Assembly (NCBI GenBank): GCA_030247885.1
Contig: JAPDRO010000017.1
Coordinates: forward strand, 657,835-721,834
DNA from: Taxawa tesnikishii (nom. ined.)
Taxonomy: Eukaryota; Ascomycota; Dothideomycetes; Dothideales
Length of the DNA stretch: 64,000 nucleotides
Direction of reading: 5' to 3'
Shown in pieces: positions 1 through 12,452 of the stretch. Every line of letters begins with the position of its first letter. Positions within the stretch are counted from its first letter, which is position 1. The notes under the pieces were generated by a model, which worked only from the letters and a program-made list of their open reading frames with translations, did not search any database and was not told where the DNA came from. The position numbers and the translations under genes were made by a program.

Positions 1-263
1 TCGGATGAGGAATGGCACTTGTTGATGGTAGTTAACCCAGAGACCCTGTATGGATGGTAGAGTAATACATGAGAGATCCTGTCAAACTCACGTGACCATG
101 TGTTTGATACCCCGCACTTTCGCTGATTTCCGTGATCTGAGCGATTTGCGTTCCGTTCCGTCTTCCTCGTTCGCACAAAGCTGGAGCCGTCCGCACTTTT
201 CACTCCTGCTAGACGCGCATCCATTATTGTCTGCAACAAGGAGTGGCGCGTGGGGTTGTCTTG
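1..263. other. 5' flank of the first regulator gene
   Basis: I see no supported gene here. It precedes the chosen ATG at 264 and would hold promoter and leader of the Zn2Cys6 regulator. An open frame across 50-313 is in the wrong frame for the regulator and has no recognisable protein content. Confidence 0.5.
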
Positions 264-2787
264 ATGGACAACGATGTCAGTGTTTCGCCGGCTCCACAGC
301 CTTCAAGCCGTAAGAAGGTGCGGCTAGCGTGTGAGCGATGTCGTGATCGTCGCATCAAGGTTGGTTTCCCTACAATTTCGGCTATACAGCTTCACGTCTG
401 ACAGAAACCAAGTGTGATGGTCAAGTACCGGCATGTGGCAATTGCGCCAAAGCTCGAGCCGATTGCATTGACGTTGACGCGCGCTCGGCTGCTGGTCGCG
501 TGTCTAGAGCGTATGGTTTCGAGCCCTTGGTCGTTCATGCTTTGGCTGACACAGGCAAGCTCTCAAGTCAATGCTGTTGCGCGCATCCAATGGCTAGAAG
601 ATCTGATCAAGTCCCGCCTGCCAGACGTTGATCTTGCATGCGGCCCTTCGGTATCTCTCCCCGGCCCAGTTAGTGGCAGTGCGAAGGGTGATCCTTCACA
701 CGCCGCATCCGAAGATGGCCGCAGCAACAAGCGTCAACGAGGACCCGATCAAGAGCACGATCTGGATGCGACGGCTGCGATGAGGGCTCGCTTCATGGCC
801 ATGCAACTCGGTCTCTTTTCTCTGAACGGGAATGCATCTCGATTACACTATGTCGGCTCCTCCTCCGGATCTTTCTTTGCTTCTATGCTGCAGGCTAATC
901 ATGCTGCTGGAGACGAGTCACATCATGACGAAGCACAAGGGCTTGAGCCTGATAGTACTGCTCTCAACAATCTGGACGGTGATTGTCCTGGAAGCTGCAG
1001 TCATGCGCTTACGCCTGATCTGGCAGCAGTCTTTGCATCGCTCCGAACGGTAAGTCTCGAAAAGACTCAGGAAGCTCTCGCGCTGCAAGTTTGACGCTCA
1101 GCTTTCGAGAAGCACCTCGTCCTGTAACATTGCTCATATCTGGTGCAGAATCTGCCGCCCGAGAAGGAGTGTCAAGCGCTCATCACAGACTTTTTCTCCC
1201 ACTGGCATCCTGATTATCCCATCCTGCACAGGCCAAGCTTCAACACGCTTGTGGAATCTCTTCATCAGTGCACCGGCCCTCCAGCTGAAAACTTCGATCA
1301 CAACGGATGGCCTTCCGATCTAGCGGGCTTTCGGTACAACGGAGAAGTCTTCACAGACAACGGCAGAGAACGTATTCTAGTGTCAGTTCATGCCGCTGCC
1401 ACTCAACTCCTACTCGTATTGAGCATCTCAGCGCATCTACGTGTCCGGAAGCGTCGGTATCAACACGATCCCACAAGGTTCTATGGGGCAGCCATGGCAC
1501 TATCACGGAATGCGGTTGCAGAGGCGTCGCTCGCGTCAATACAGATACTGCTGCTACTCGTTCTCTACAGCTTCCACAGCTCTGATGGCGGGAACACTTG
1601 GATCATGCTCCACATGGCTATGAGCTATGCCATTGACCTCGGTCTGCATCGAGATATGCCTGCGACAACGAGTTTCCCTGAGATTGCTGTGCAGATGAGG
1701 CGAAGGGTGTTCTTCTGCACTTACTCCTTGGAGAGGTTAGTTTTACAACCACCGCATGAATACGAGATCATGGGTACAGACTTACCGACGGATTAGATGG
1801 GTGAGCACCGTGCAGGGACGCCCGCTTGGCTTTGAAGATCACACGCTCGACCTGACCCTTCCCAAGGTTGCGGCAATCATTCCGACAGATGACTTGGCTC
1901 TGAGAGATCAAGTATATATCCCATATTCAATCATCAGATTCCAATGGTCGAACATTCTCTCTCAAATCAAACGTTATCTTTACCGCTTCCCCGATCCTGC
2001 CGCACCACCTCCTAATGACCAGGATGTCCAGGCCTTGCAACAAGAACTCAGAGTGCGGTTGGAGAACTGGCTCGCAGAAGGCGTCAACATCGTCAAGGCT
2101 GTTCCTCAACCGGAAAGGGTCCGTCTCAACACAAAACTGGAGATGGATTATCATGCAGCTATGTGCTTGCTGTATCAACCTTCACAGGTGTGCAGGCGAC
2201 CGACGAACGAAGCATTGCAGCAATGTCTCAACAGCGCTGTTAAACGCCTTCGTCTGTACGGATTGTTGTATGAGCAGAACCATCTTTACATGAGCTGGCC
2301 TACAGCTCATGGTGTCTTCCTGACCGGTGCCACCGTGCTGTACTGCATATGGTCCTCACTGGAGTTACGCGCTTCAGCTTCTCTCTCCAGCCTTGCCAAG
2401 GACTTCCGGTTGTGTTCCAGCTTATTGGCAATGTGTGGTGAATGGTGGCCACTCATCCGGCAAGGGAGGAACAGCTTCGATCGCTTGGCAGATCTGACCC
2501 TCAGGGTGACAGCTGAAAATCCCAACATAGCGTCGGATGCACCCGCTCGATCGATGGAGCCATTCCCAGGTGCAACACAGCCACAAATGGACGCTGTGAA
2601 CGGATTTGGCACGACAATCGAGAGCTTGTTGCAATCTTTCTTGCAATACGAACTGCAGTTTCCGGAAATCGTGGACTCTCTCAACTCCGCTGACTGGCTA
2701 CAAGAAGATGTGGATTCGATGTCAAGTGGAATCATACTCGATAATCAATTCGCAGCCAACCCTAGCGATCTGTGCGGTTTCGAATGA
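264..2787 (+). CDS. Zn2Cys6 fungal-specific transcription factor (multi-exon)
   Basis: Likely nuclear DNA-binding activator. The ATG at 264 opens a short basic leader followed by the zinc cluster: CERC and RDRRIK lie before an intron at about 360-412, and C-x6-C-x2-C-x6-C (ending KARADC) after it. A linker with ARIQWLEDL resembles the usual post-cluster coiled coil. The fungal-specific middle homology region follows, with DFFSHWHPDYPILHRPSF near 1190-1245 and an IDLGLHRD-type segment near 1630-1660. Introns are inferred at 360-412 (AAG acceptor), somewhere in 500-560 (exact borders unclear), 1050-1148 and 1736-1796. The stop is at 2785-2787. It converges on the lactonase gene, with only about 100 bp between the stops, and sits beside a permease, so a pathway-specific regulator of those two is plausible but unproven. 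Confidence 0.8.
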
Positions 2788-2886
2788 CCAACCATTCAAC
2801 TCTAATGATGGAGCACTCCGTGGCTGCTGCGATTCTTCTGCCTTCCCCGATGTTACACGATGATGTGACAGCCCCTCAACTTCGGC

Positions 2887-4206
2887 TCATGGCGATGTTG
2901 ATGTCACTAACGTGCCAAACGCCCCTCGACCTACAATCCAAAGCTCGTGATGTCCAAGCGCCAAGGAAACGGCCAGGTTCTCGCCGCCACCGACTCGAAT
3001 CGTACCCAGAGTCAAGCCGGTTTCTGGACTGATGACATCGACACCGCCACCGGCACCGCAGAAAATCCACCCCTCACGGCTGACGCGGATACCATCGTAG
3101 AAATATGAGATGGGGTTGTTGAGAAGACGCTTGTTCGTAAGGATAGGGAGCTGCTTGCCGAAAGCGGAAGTAGCGAAATCATAAGCCCACAGCTCGCGCG
3201 CACCAAATGGGTTCTTTGCCGACGGACGGAATTCAGAGACTCCTGTGTCTGGCAAATAGATCGTTCGACCGGAGGGATCGACAGCGACACCGTTTGCATT
3301 GCCGGTCGTCGTCTGTACAAGTTTTGGTTGCATGGTCGAGCCGTTGACGAAATAGGTTGAAGGGTTCGTCTGACGTGCGTAAGGGATAATACCCCGGCCC
3401 TGGATAACCGTCAACGAGCTGCCGAGGAACTAAATTGAAGGGGTTCCAAGACTTACCCAACCTGCTTTACTATCGGTGAGGTAAAAGTTACCACTCGGAT
3501 CGACGTCCAAATCGTTGAAACCTGCAAAAGGTTGCTCATAGTAGTTGTTGAGAAGGGTCGTTCGCTCCCAGGTTTTCGGATCGATTCTCGCTAGATAGCC
3601 CGTCTCATCGGGACCGCCGTCAGTCACAACGTATAAAGCGTCCTGGTATGCAACACAGCCGTGTACATTGACGGTTGGAGGATCGGTGGTGATATTGTGA
3701 AGTGTGTTAGAGGTCGTATTGAGTAGGTATTGCCAGGTATGTACGCCCTCATTACCTCCAGGTGGTCCCCATTCCACGAAGAAGAGGTCTCTAGTACCCG
3801 GAAGGACACAAGGCGCTTCATGAGATTGGAAAGCTAGTGTCTGAACATGTTCGACCTTTGCGTTTGGACCAATGAGATTAAAGAACTCCTCATCGTAAGC
3901 AACAAAATCGGTGGAGTTCAGTTGCTGGTTCCTACGTCCTTGTCAGACATTCGTCTTGTGCTATTCATCAGTAGGATCGCCCTACGCTGCAATCAAGGAT
4001 GGACTCGCAGCCTGAGCGTCTGACGGCTCATCGAAGACAGAGCGATTGAAAGCACCGGAAAGGACGGCGAACGATGGCACATCGTACGACAACCAAGCCC
4101 ATGATCCAATACTCTCATTGAACCTAGTTGGCAAGGATTTCAGAATCTGTGATTCTGCAGCAACGGAAAAGGATAGGACCAATGCAATAATCGAAAGTCT
4201 ATCCAT
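2887..4206 (-). CDS. Secreted SMP-30/gluconolactonase-family lactonase
   Basis: Predicted calcium-dependent beta-propeller lactonase or esterase of the SMP-30/LRE family. The first exon (4206-3986) encodes a typical signal peptide (MDRLSIIALVLSFSVAAES), so the product is probably exported. Family-like blocks follow: VNVHGCVAYQDALYVVTDGG, FNDLDVDPSGNFYLTDSKAGW, NANGVAVDPSGRTIYLPDTG and YDGIRVSREGWIFCGAGGGV, giving the repeated D-P-S-G and Y-x-T/P-D blade motifs. Introns at 3932-3985 and 3400-3456 restore a continuous reading frame. It is transcribed divergently from the permease at 4858 and converges on the regulator at 264-2787. A role in hydrolysing an external sugar or aromatic lactone before uptake is inferred from this context. 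The exact substrate cannot be read from sequence. Confidence 0.8.
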
Positions 4207-4857
4207 GATGGGATAGAACGGAAAGCAGGGCGGGCTTAGCGGGGGTGTGACGGTAATGGTGCTCCATGTTTGCCGGGATCCTCATGATACTTATATCCAT
4301 ATACCGGATCATTCCAGATATGTTGTGGCGAGGGCAGCACTTCATGGGACAATCAATCGATCCCTCAGCGGACTGAATGCAGTGTTGCTGTTGCCCCGTA
4401 CCACAGTCAAAGAGGGGAAGGAGGCAGCCTGGCGGTCTGTATCAATGCTTTCTGTATGCCCAGCTCGTAGTGTTATGTCCGTGCCTGCGCCTGTTGGGCA
4501 TAACCAATCACGGTAATCATTAGCCACTTCATGCCTGGTCAACCACCTTCTCTGCTGACTCGTGTCCACGGAGTAGTCCATAGGCTTGAGCTAGAGATGC
4601 CGCTCCAGTCTGGGGTTGCGGGGATTTCGCGGAGAGATCGTGGGGTATATCAAGCGTTGCAAAGGCCGGAGCCATCCATCCTCTCTGGATCAGTCCGCCC
4701 CCTCACATCACGCATCAGTAGCGCTCCTCGGCACAAATGCGTACCTATATGCTGGAGACCGCGGCAAATTATATATACGTCCAGTTCGATGCGTTGTTCC
4801 TTGACTAGCAATCATCCGTGCCCTCTCTGTACCCTATTGCTCTTTCTTTTGGTAAAC
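4207..4857. promoter_or_regulatory. Shared divergent promoter of lactonase and permease
   Basis: 651 bp separate the two start codons. An AT-rich TATA-like stretch (ttatatatac, about 4770-4780) lies about 80 bp before the permease ATG, and the lactonase side has another (acttatatccatatacc, about 4290-4306). The arrangement suggests co-regulation; no specific operator could be assigned. Confidence 0.45.
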
Positions 4858-6488
4858 ATGGCGACAGTATCGAAGGATATGTCTGTGGAACACCACGAGC
4901 TGGTCGACAACAAGTTCAACCTGCATTCAACTGATGACGAGCCAGTGTTCGATGAAGAGTTGTTTCGTCGGAGGGAGAGGAGCTTGGTGAGGAAACTGGA
5001 TTTGACTCTCACTCCGATGATCTGGATTCTCTATGTCTTCAACTACCTTGACCGCAACAACATTGCGTGAGTGCCATAGAACGAGATATACATATATTAC
5101 GAACACATAACTGACAGCTGACAGCTCAGCAAAGCTCGGCACATTTGAAAAGGATCTGGGACTCAAAGGCACCCAATTCAATACAGCTGTATCAATTCTA
5201 AATGTTGGGTAAGAATACTCGTACCTTCGTCAACAGACTTTCCCTGACCCTTGCTCAGATACATGATCATGCAATTGCCTAGCAATATGCTCTTGACACG
5301 AGTTCGGCCCTCCCTGTACATCCCCTTCTGGGTATGCATCTGGTCTATCATCTCCGCCACCACAGCCGCTGGTCACAGCTACACACATCTTATTGTCATT
5401 CGATTCTTCCTCGGAATTGCAGAAGCCCCGTTCTTTCCCGGTGCCTTCTACCTTCTCTCATGCTGGTACACGCGCAAAGAGCTGGGCCTACGGACGGCGA
5501 TTATGTACTCAGGTCTTGTCCTTGCGACGGCGTTCTCCGGTCTCATCGCTGCCGGTGTGTTCTCCGGACTCGATGGCGCTATGGGACTGACAGCGTGGCG
5601 GTGGTTGTTCATCATCGAGGGTGCTGCAAGCTTCTTGTTTGGGCTTCTTGCAACACAAATACTCCCAGACTTCCCAGACTCCAAGAGTGGAAGTACGAAG
5701 TGGCTCTTGACTGAAGAGGAACGGGCAGTCGCAATGGAGCGCATGAGGCGCGATCGCGTCTCGGCTCCGGAAGGGAACCGGTCCGTTTGGTATGGCTTAA
5801 AGCTGGCCGTCGTGGATTACCGTACCTGGATATTCGTAAGTTCCTGCGAAAACTCAGTTGTTGCTGAAGAATACACCTAACGTTATGCCAGGTTTTGATG
5901 CTCCTCGCCAACCATACCGCATATGGGTTCAACTCCTTTTATCCTTCTATCGTCAAAGGACTCCATTTGGGATCGACTACAGTTACTCTGGTTCTCACAG
6001 CACCGCCATACCTTCTAGCGACCATCGTCTCCTTCTGTTTTGCCTACTCCAGCGACCGCTTTGGAGAGCGAGGTTACCACATCTCCATTCCAATGAGCGT
6101 AGCAGCAGTGGGCTTCATCATCTCCGCTGCGACTTTGAACGTCCACGTCCGCTACGCTGCTTCCTTCCTGTTCATCTGTGGCTGCTTTTCATCAAACGCG
6201 ATGATATGGAGCTGGGCAGCATCAACGCTCAGTCAGACGCCGGAGAAGAAAGCGGCCGCTACTGCACTGATCAACCTGCTGGCGCAGCTGGGCAATATCT
6301 GGAGTCCGTACTTTTTCCGTCCGCAAGACGCCACTCGCTACCTTTTGGCAATCTTGTTGATGATGGCGTTTACGCTTCTGGGTGTCGCGACTTGCGTCGC
6401 CATGAAATGGTCATTGCGCAGAGCGAACAAGCGGATATTGGAAGAGCATGAGGGCCTCGAGAGAAAGCCTACACTGCACACGTTGTAG
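4858..6488 (+). CDS. MFS permease, anion:cation symporter (Dal5/allantoate permease-like)
   Basis: Plasma-membrane major facilitator with about 12 helices, of the fungal anion:cation symporter type that imports small organic acids, vitamins or ureides. Exons 4858-5066, 5125-5208, 5259-5835 and 5892-6488 join in frame. Diagnostic segments are LTPMIWILYVFNYLDRNNI in helix 1, a short loop with NTAVSILNVGYMIMQLPSN, RFFLGIAEAPFFPGAFYLLS, GLTAWRWLFIIEGAASFLF, and late helices with ANHTAYGFNSFYPSIVKGL. All introns have GT-AG borders with CAG acceptors. The hydrophilic N-terminus is acidic, as usual in the family. It shares a promoter region with the secreted lactonase, so it probably imports the acid released by that enzyme. 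Substrate is not determinable. Confidence 0.88.
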
Positions 6489-6919
6489 ATTTGGCAGAAG
6501 GACAATCAAAAGATGGTGGCGATCAAGGCCAGTAACGGCGTTTCCGCTTATGACATGTGTGGAAGATCTATCATGCTATTTAGTTGCCCAATCGCACTGA
6601 TGTCTATACACTTGATTCGCCCCTCTAAACCCTAAGGGTCTTGACACCTGACCAATGCAGTCAGTACTACTATAACAAGGTAGCCAGTGTCCTATTCCGT
6701 TGCTATTCACCACCGTAGAGGCTCCGAAATCTGTCTCTTCCTCATGTAGGATAGCGTCTAATGGATGGGAACTGCTTGCACGTGGACGATGGCCATTTGC
6801 GTGCGAGTGTACGCCTTTTCATAGGAGTGTCGAGCTTGTTCGATTGCTTGTTGGGACCTTTGAATGTTTGTCTATCGATCTCAGCCGAACTGGGCGCGCC
6901 GATGTGGATTAGGGACATA
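6489..6919. other. Intergenic, no gene recognised
   Basis: 3' flank of the permease. Small open frames around 6700-6976 lack any family resemblance. A short AACCCTAAGGGT telomere-like palindrome lies near 6627-6638. Confidence 0.4.
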
Positions 6920-7430
6920 GCTAGCCATAGAAGGTTTACGTATAGTTCCTATTATTACCGACGCGATAAAACGTAAGGTTATAGACTTAAAGGTAAATAC
7001 GTTATAATACCTCATAGAAGTCTTAAAAGCCTTTTATAGTAAGTTATCGTAACGTATTAACTAAAATTTACCCTATGAATTAGTTATCTTATTATTAGCT
7101 ATTATATTTAGAGTTTACTAAGTTATTTGCATTATTTATCTTCTTATTAACTATTATATTTAAAATATTTAAAGTCTATTAAATTATTTATGTTATATAT
7201 ACTATTATTAACTTATTTATATTAGAGTTTATAAAGTTGCTTTTAATATTTATTACTTCTTTATATATATACTTTCTATTTATAATAAGCCTTATATTAA
7301 TTTATAATATAGATAGTATTATAAATATTATTATAACTAGATTTAGTAAGTTAGTACAATAAATAATAGACTTTTTTTACCTCTTATTAAGAGAATACCG
7401 ATCGAAGATATAAAGATAAAGATAAAGCGG
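6920..7430. repeat. RIP-mutated AT-rich tract, source unknown
   Basis: Composition switches abruptly to AT-rich sequence almost devoid of CpA and TpG, the mark of saturated RIP. It is too degraded and short to assign to an element family by eye. Confidence 0.6.
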
Positions 7431-7549
7431 AGTAAGGAGTAGCTGTTGGCAATTTCGCGAAATAGTCCTTAGCGGCCGAGCCGACCGACCGAGCGTCCGA
7501 GTTCGGTACCTCCAGGAAAGTGCCGAGTTGTGGTAGCGCCAAGGTCGGC

Positions 7550-7606
7550 CAGGACCGAGAGCGCCGGGGATCAGATAGCCTCGGAAGTTCGGCGCTCTCG
7601 GTCCTG
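7550..7606. promoter_or_regulatory. Perfect 16-bp inverted repeat (hairpin) upstream of the hydrolase
   Basis: CAGGACCGAGAGCGCC at 7550-7565 is exactly complementary to 7591-7606, with a 25-nt loop. It lies about 290 bp before the hydrolase ATG in a GC-rich island between RIP-mutated sequence and the gene. It could be a cis element, a transposon-end remnant or a structured leader. Confidence 0.55.
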
Positions 7607-7897
7607 AGCCACCTTCAGGGCTTCCCCTTAGCGTCGTCCCTCGATGATCTGTCCTTGGGCAACTGCTAGAGACCATACCGGATGAGACTTCGGACGCACA
7701 ACCACCGCGTGTGGGTCGTAGTGTGGACAGATGCGGAGTCGGAAATGTTGCGATTGAGGGACGGTGAAGTGTAAAGTAGATAAGACGACAGACACGCCAA
7801 TCAGCTGGGTGACTTAGTATCCTCGAGCTTTGTTCTGTCGCCTCTCCCCGCACGCAAAGTATAAAGCGCCTCGCAAAAACGCTCGACGCAGTCAAAG

Positions 7898-9741
7898 ATG
7901 CCACCACCTGTCCAAATCGCTTTCAAGCGTGTCACGGAACCCAAGGTCGGCGAGAATGGGTATTTGGGCTTCACTCCAGGCAGAACCGAAGTCCACAAAG
8001 CAGGCAGTAGACCCGGAAACGCAAAGCCCTTGAGCTCCGACATCCTGGTCCAGCATGATGTGGAGATCATTGTTCGTGACGGCGCTCGCCTTTACGTCGA
8101 CATCTACCGCCCTGCAGACTCGGACGAGAAGGTTCCGGCAGTTCTGAGTTGGTCATTCTATGGCAAGAAGTACAGCGCTCTCGACATGCTGCCCATCTGT
8201 GTCTGGAAGTGCTGTGTTACCGACGAACATCTCAGCGGACTAGAGAAGTTTGAGGGACTCGACCCTGAGCACTGGTGTCCTCGCGGCTACGCAATCGTCA
8301 GTGTCGATTCTCGCGGCGCCGGAAACAGCGATGGTCAGATTGCCGTCATGGGCACACAGGATGCCGAGGATGGATATGACGTTGTTGAGGCAATTGCCAA
8401 AATGGACTGGTAAGCGCACTTTCCTATTCGGGATTGATGTTCATTAGGGTAACTAATACTAATACTGCTCAGGTGCAACGGAAACGTCGGCATGGCCGGA
8501 AACTCTGCCCTGGCCATCTCACAGTGGAATATTGCCGCCCAACAGCCGCCATCACTCAAGGCGATCGCACCTTGGGAAGGCATGAGCGACATCTACCGCG
8601 AACAATTCTGCAGGGGTGGGTGGTTTTCCATGAGCAATTTCGACCTCATTGCCAAGGCCATCGTCCGCGGTCAGCCCAACGCTGGCCTGGAAGATCTGGA
8701 CGAGATGTATCGACGCAAACCTGTTGCCAGTGCTTTCTGGGAAGATAAAAGGATCGACATGAAGAAGATCAAGTGTCCGGCCTACATCAGAGGTTCCGAA
8801 GTCAGTGCTCTCCACACCATGGGTTCCATCAGAGGCTGGATGGAAATTCCTCACGACCAGAAATGGATTCACTGGGGTAGCACTCAGGAATGGTATGAGC
8901 TTTACGGCCAACCCGAGTCGAACCACGAGTTGCAGAAGTACTTTGATCGTTTCTTGAAGGGGAAGGAGAACGACTGGGAATCCACTCCCAAGCTCAACTG
9001 GTCTCTGCTTCAATTCGGAGACCGCCCTGCCATTGAGAACGTCATGATTAAGGACTTCCCTGTCCCCAACACGGATTACAAGGAGTTCTACCTTGGGCAA
9101 GACAAGAAGCTGGTCGATCAACCGCTTTCGTCCCTCCAAAAATCACGTACAACTCCGAAGAACATTTGAGCTTTGCAGAATTCACAAGAACCTTCGACAA
9201 GCCGACAAGCTTACTTGGTCTGCCCAAGGCAATCCTCTATGTATCCTGCGCCGACACCTCCCGCGACGACTTCACCGTTTTCGTCATCCTTCGCAAGCTC
9301 GACAAGGACGGCAAAACACTCTACCACTTGAACTTCCCCATCGAGGCCACCCCTGTCAAGTCGATCGACGAGATCCCGGAGAAGGAACGAGCATCCTTGA
9401 ACCTATTCTCAGGCGCCACGGGAATCCTCCGTGCTTCTTGTCGCGAAATCGACGAGAGCAAGAGCATCCACTCTCAGTTCCCCTTCCACCCTCACAAGCG
9501 ACAGCAGAAGTTGAGCCCGGGTGAAATCGTCAAGCTCGAGATTGGTATCTGGGCCATGGGTGTGCACTACGATGCCGGCGAGAGCGTTTCCGTCAGGGTT
9601 GGTGGTCAATACCCCAGTATTGCTGAATTCACGAGTTTCTCGGGGCCAAGACCTGAGCATGAATTGAACAGAGGGGAACACATTATTTATTCTGGTCCTG
9701 ACCACCCAAGTAGGATTATTTTGCCTTTCGTTGATGTTTAG
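7898..9741 (+). CDS. CocE/NonD-type alpha/beta hydrolase (frame broken near 9138)
   Basis: Predicted serine hydrolase of the X-Pro dipeptidyl-peptidase S15/CocE group, which cleaves esters or acyl-peptide-like bonds. An N-terminal catalytic domain includes RDGARLYVDIYRPADSDEKV, CPRGYAIVSVDSRGAGNSDG and the nucleophile elbow region GNVGMAGNSALA. The C-terminal jelly-roll-type domain ends in GEHIIYSGPDHPSRIILP. One clear intron, 8410-8472, has donor gtaagc, branch-like ctaatac and CAG acceptor. The frame breaks after LSSLQK at the AAAAA run 9138-9142; adding a single A restores continuity into ITYNSEEHLSF. No intron explains the jump. The gene is therefore either a recent pseudogene or carries a consensus error. 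It converges on the regulator at 9960-12452. Confidence 0.82.
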
Positions 9742-9959
9742 GAAGGGTTCGTAGAGATATACCAATATTAACGACGTTTTGAAGCAATGTTGAACTCACG
9801 CGCGTTCCAAGGGTTTACGAGAATGCCTTGTGACCTTCCTTCTTCCGGAGGTCGAGTTCGGTTTCGAGTTCAAGATCGTTTCAGAACGCCGCTGTTACGT
9901 TTGATCCATAACGATGGAGCGAATTTATGGACAAAAGAATGAACAGATAAGTTTTTGAT
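9742..9959. other. Short convergent intergenic spacer
   Basis: 3' flanks of the hydrolase and the second regulator. No feature recognised. Confidence 0.4.
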
Positions 9960-12452
9960 CTAAGTGTCTCCAAAGCCTGTACCGTTTGCCCAATCCATAC
10001 CTTCCAAGCTCCCGACAGCACTACCCGAGTCCATCCAATTCCAAAGTTCTTCGAGATTGTAGCCTTCGAATGGCATTGTGCTCAGATCTGAGCCATCGTT
10101 CATACTGCCCGTTGCAGCGGTGTGACTTGCATTGTGGAGCAAGATATTGGAGATTTGCATGGTAGAGAGCTCTCTGCCCATGACGTTTGACGCTGGCGAT
10201 GAGTTTGATGCACTAGAGAGACCGGCTTGTCGGCTCTGTCCACTGCTGCTAGACGTGTAGTGGTTGTTAGGTGAGGGTTGAGAGGCATTGTTGCTGTTGT
10301 TGACAGCATGGCCGTTCATGTTTGTCGTATTGCTGGAGCTGCTGAAGACGTTGTTCGGCAGGTTGGTAGGTGGCAATTGCAAAGCTCTGTTGCTTTGTGC
10401 CAATTTCGATCGGGAGATGCATTCGACGACCCTTCCGCAGATGATCGTTGCACCTGGGAGCAACTTAGTCAGTAAGGAATCGAGAAAACCGAGGAGTCCA
10501 GTGACGTACCGTCTGAGAATTGCTCATCCATCCCAGTTTTACGAAATTGGCCTGATGTCCACTCAGCCACTGCTTTGAGTAGCTGCATCACGAACAGTCA
10601 GCATTCGGAAGGTGGCAAGCAAACATCCGAAGACAGTCTCACCTCCAAATCGGAAAGCTGCATTCTCCCTCCAGGATTCTTCACAATGTATGTGGCCAGC
10701 ACCACACACGCCAGTAATGCAGGTCCACCACTCAGAAGGCGTGAATCCAGTTTCCTTTCCATCAGCTCGATTGTGATCTTGGCGACAGCTCTTGCACTGC
10801 TGACACAAATGGCTTCGCCGCCCCTAAGTCTGTACCTGCCGTCATTATCAGGTATCAGCTTGTCAATCTCCCGCTGCAAGGCTGTTGTTGGCTGGATCAA
10901 TGCAGCTCGATGGACTGCAATGATGGATTGATGGTATTGGAAAGATAAGAAGGCAGCAAGATGGATTTGATCGTCTCCACAAAGTAGGTCATTCCCTGGT
11001 CGGAGTTCGGCTGGCACCAGCGAAGGCCAAAGCAAGAGCTTTTTGTCCAATCTGGCAGAGTCCAGAAGAATTTCTCTCGCTGTTCTTTCGCCTGGTTGAT
11101 GGCCATATAAATGTGTCGAAATGTCGTTCTGGACCTCTGCGAGAGCCATGTTCCATTGTAGGAAATCGTGACCTGGCGCACGCTGATCGGCTGCCATCAT
11201 TTGATCGGTATTGACTACGCTGATTGCGGACGGTCTCCCACATTCAAGCTGTCCCATCTTTTCCAGACAACAACAAACGGCCCAGATACGAGCATGAAAC
11301 AGTTGCTCATCCCGTCGCTGGATGCCGTGTTGATCTGAAGGCCTAACTACAGAATGTCGATGAAGTCCCATGGAATGTGCTATCCTGACAGCAGTACCGG
11401 TAGCTCCCCAGCCTAGACCATCTTTGTTCCTTGAAAACTATCGTCAGCTATCCGATCGTGGAAAGCGCGTCGGATTCATTGCATGATTACCTTCCTCTGT
11501 AGCATACAGCGAGCAATAACAGACATTGTACTGTCGTCAAGTATGGGAAATTGATAGAATAGCCAGCCAGTGCCGCGCCTACCTTGAGGTATTTCGTCCC
11601 AACCTCTGAAGGAGCGTCATTCAACTCATCAGCCCCTAGACTCATCAACAGATATGCCATTGCTAGAAGTGGAACTTGGGTATATGTTAAGGACTTGAGA
11701 TCTGGCAGGGCAGCGATCCGATGGACGATGGCTTTTGTGTCGTCGATGTCTGTAATGGGGTAAAAGACGTGTATGCGAGTAAAGTATGCATCGAGGTAAG
11801 CCCGTCTTGTATCGTACTCTGGAAATGGTATGAGCTCTAATGATAGAGGTAACTCCATCTCCTCAGCGTGCTGCATGCCATGCCGAAACAGAGTCGAGAC
11901 TGGTTCGACACCGTACGATTGGAGGTATATATCAAGAGACTTTGTCAGACACTGTGCGCTACTTGCGCCCAGCATCTTGAATCGATTATTGACAAAATCA
12001 AGATTGAAGGACATGTCGTGTGGTTGTTGTACAGGCGAGACATCGTTTGCTTCCGGGATTGCTGGAGTACCCAGGTTGCCATTGACGGAAGGCGTGTGGT
12101 TGTTTTGTGGTTGCGGAGATGGCTGCCGGGGTTGGTTTCCGGGCTGTGTCATGGCCGGAGGAAGCTCACGATTAATGCTCCTCTCCCGCTCTAAAGATGG
12201 AGCTATCCGAGGAGGATTCTGCAGTAGATGACCAGGCGGCGCAGGCGCATTCTGAGTCGGATTGCCTGGAATGTCCACCCACTCCCTCACGACCGGAATT
12301 TCTGGCCGTTTTGGGTCGCTTGTAAAGCATTCTGCGTTCCTGCTACAACAATTCGTGCATTTTGGGTAGTTTGCGTCGCATTTGACCTTCCGCCGCCGGC
12401 ACTCATTGCATGCCGTCGTGAGGCGTGTCTTCTTCGCTGGAGGCGGACTCAT
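9960..12452 (-). CDS. Zn2Cys6 transcription factor with fungal-specific domain
   Basis: Nuclear regulator. The ATG at 12452-12450 is chosen because the frame upstream has only non-ATG starts. Near the N-terminus is a complete zinc cluster, ACNECRRRKVKCDANYPKC followed by TNC and six residues before the last C. A Pro/Gln/Asn-rich linker follows, then the fungal-specific domain with YFTRIHVFYPITD, TVQCLLLLAVCYRGR, and after an intron RIAHSMGLHRHS. The C-terminal part is Asn/Ser-rich and ends in an acidic, aromatic stretch, NLEELWNWMDSGSA, likely an activation segment. Introns are at 11430-11490 (AAG acceptor), 10583-10642 and 10454-10509. Its upstream flank carries a strong polypyrimidine tract at about 12480-12545. 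Possible targets are the adjacent hydrolase or the FAD monooxygenase; this is only positional inference. Confidence 0.85.

Noticed and set aside
7377-7907. Minus-strand open frame of 176 codons overlapping the hydrolase promoter
   Set aside because: No domain, Arg/Ser/Thr-rich shadow composition, covers the hairpin region and enters AT-rich RIP DNA.
8552-9139. Long minus-strand open frame opposite the hydrolase
   Set aside because: Mirror of a codon-biased gene on the other strand; no protein-like motifs.
9112-9177. Intron to explain the frame change in the hydrolase
   Set aside because: Joining gtcgat to tttgcag gives the wrong frame and removes residues that read as good family sequence; a single-base run difference fits better.
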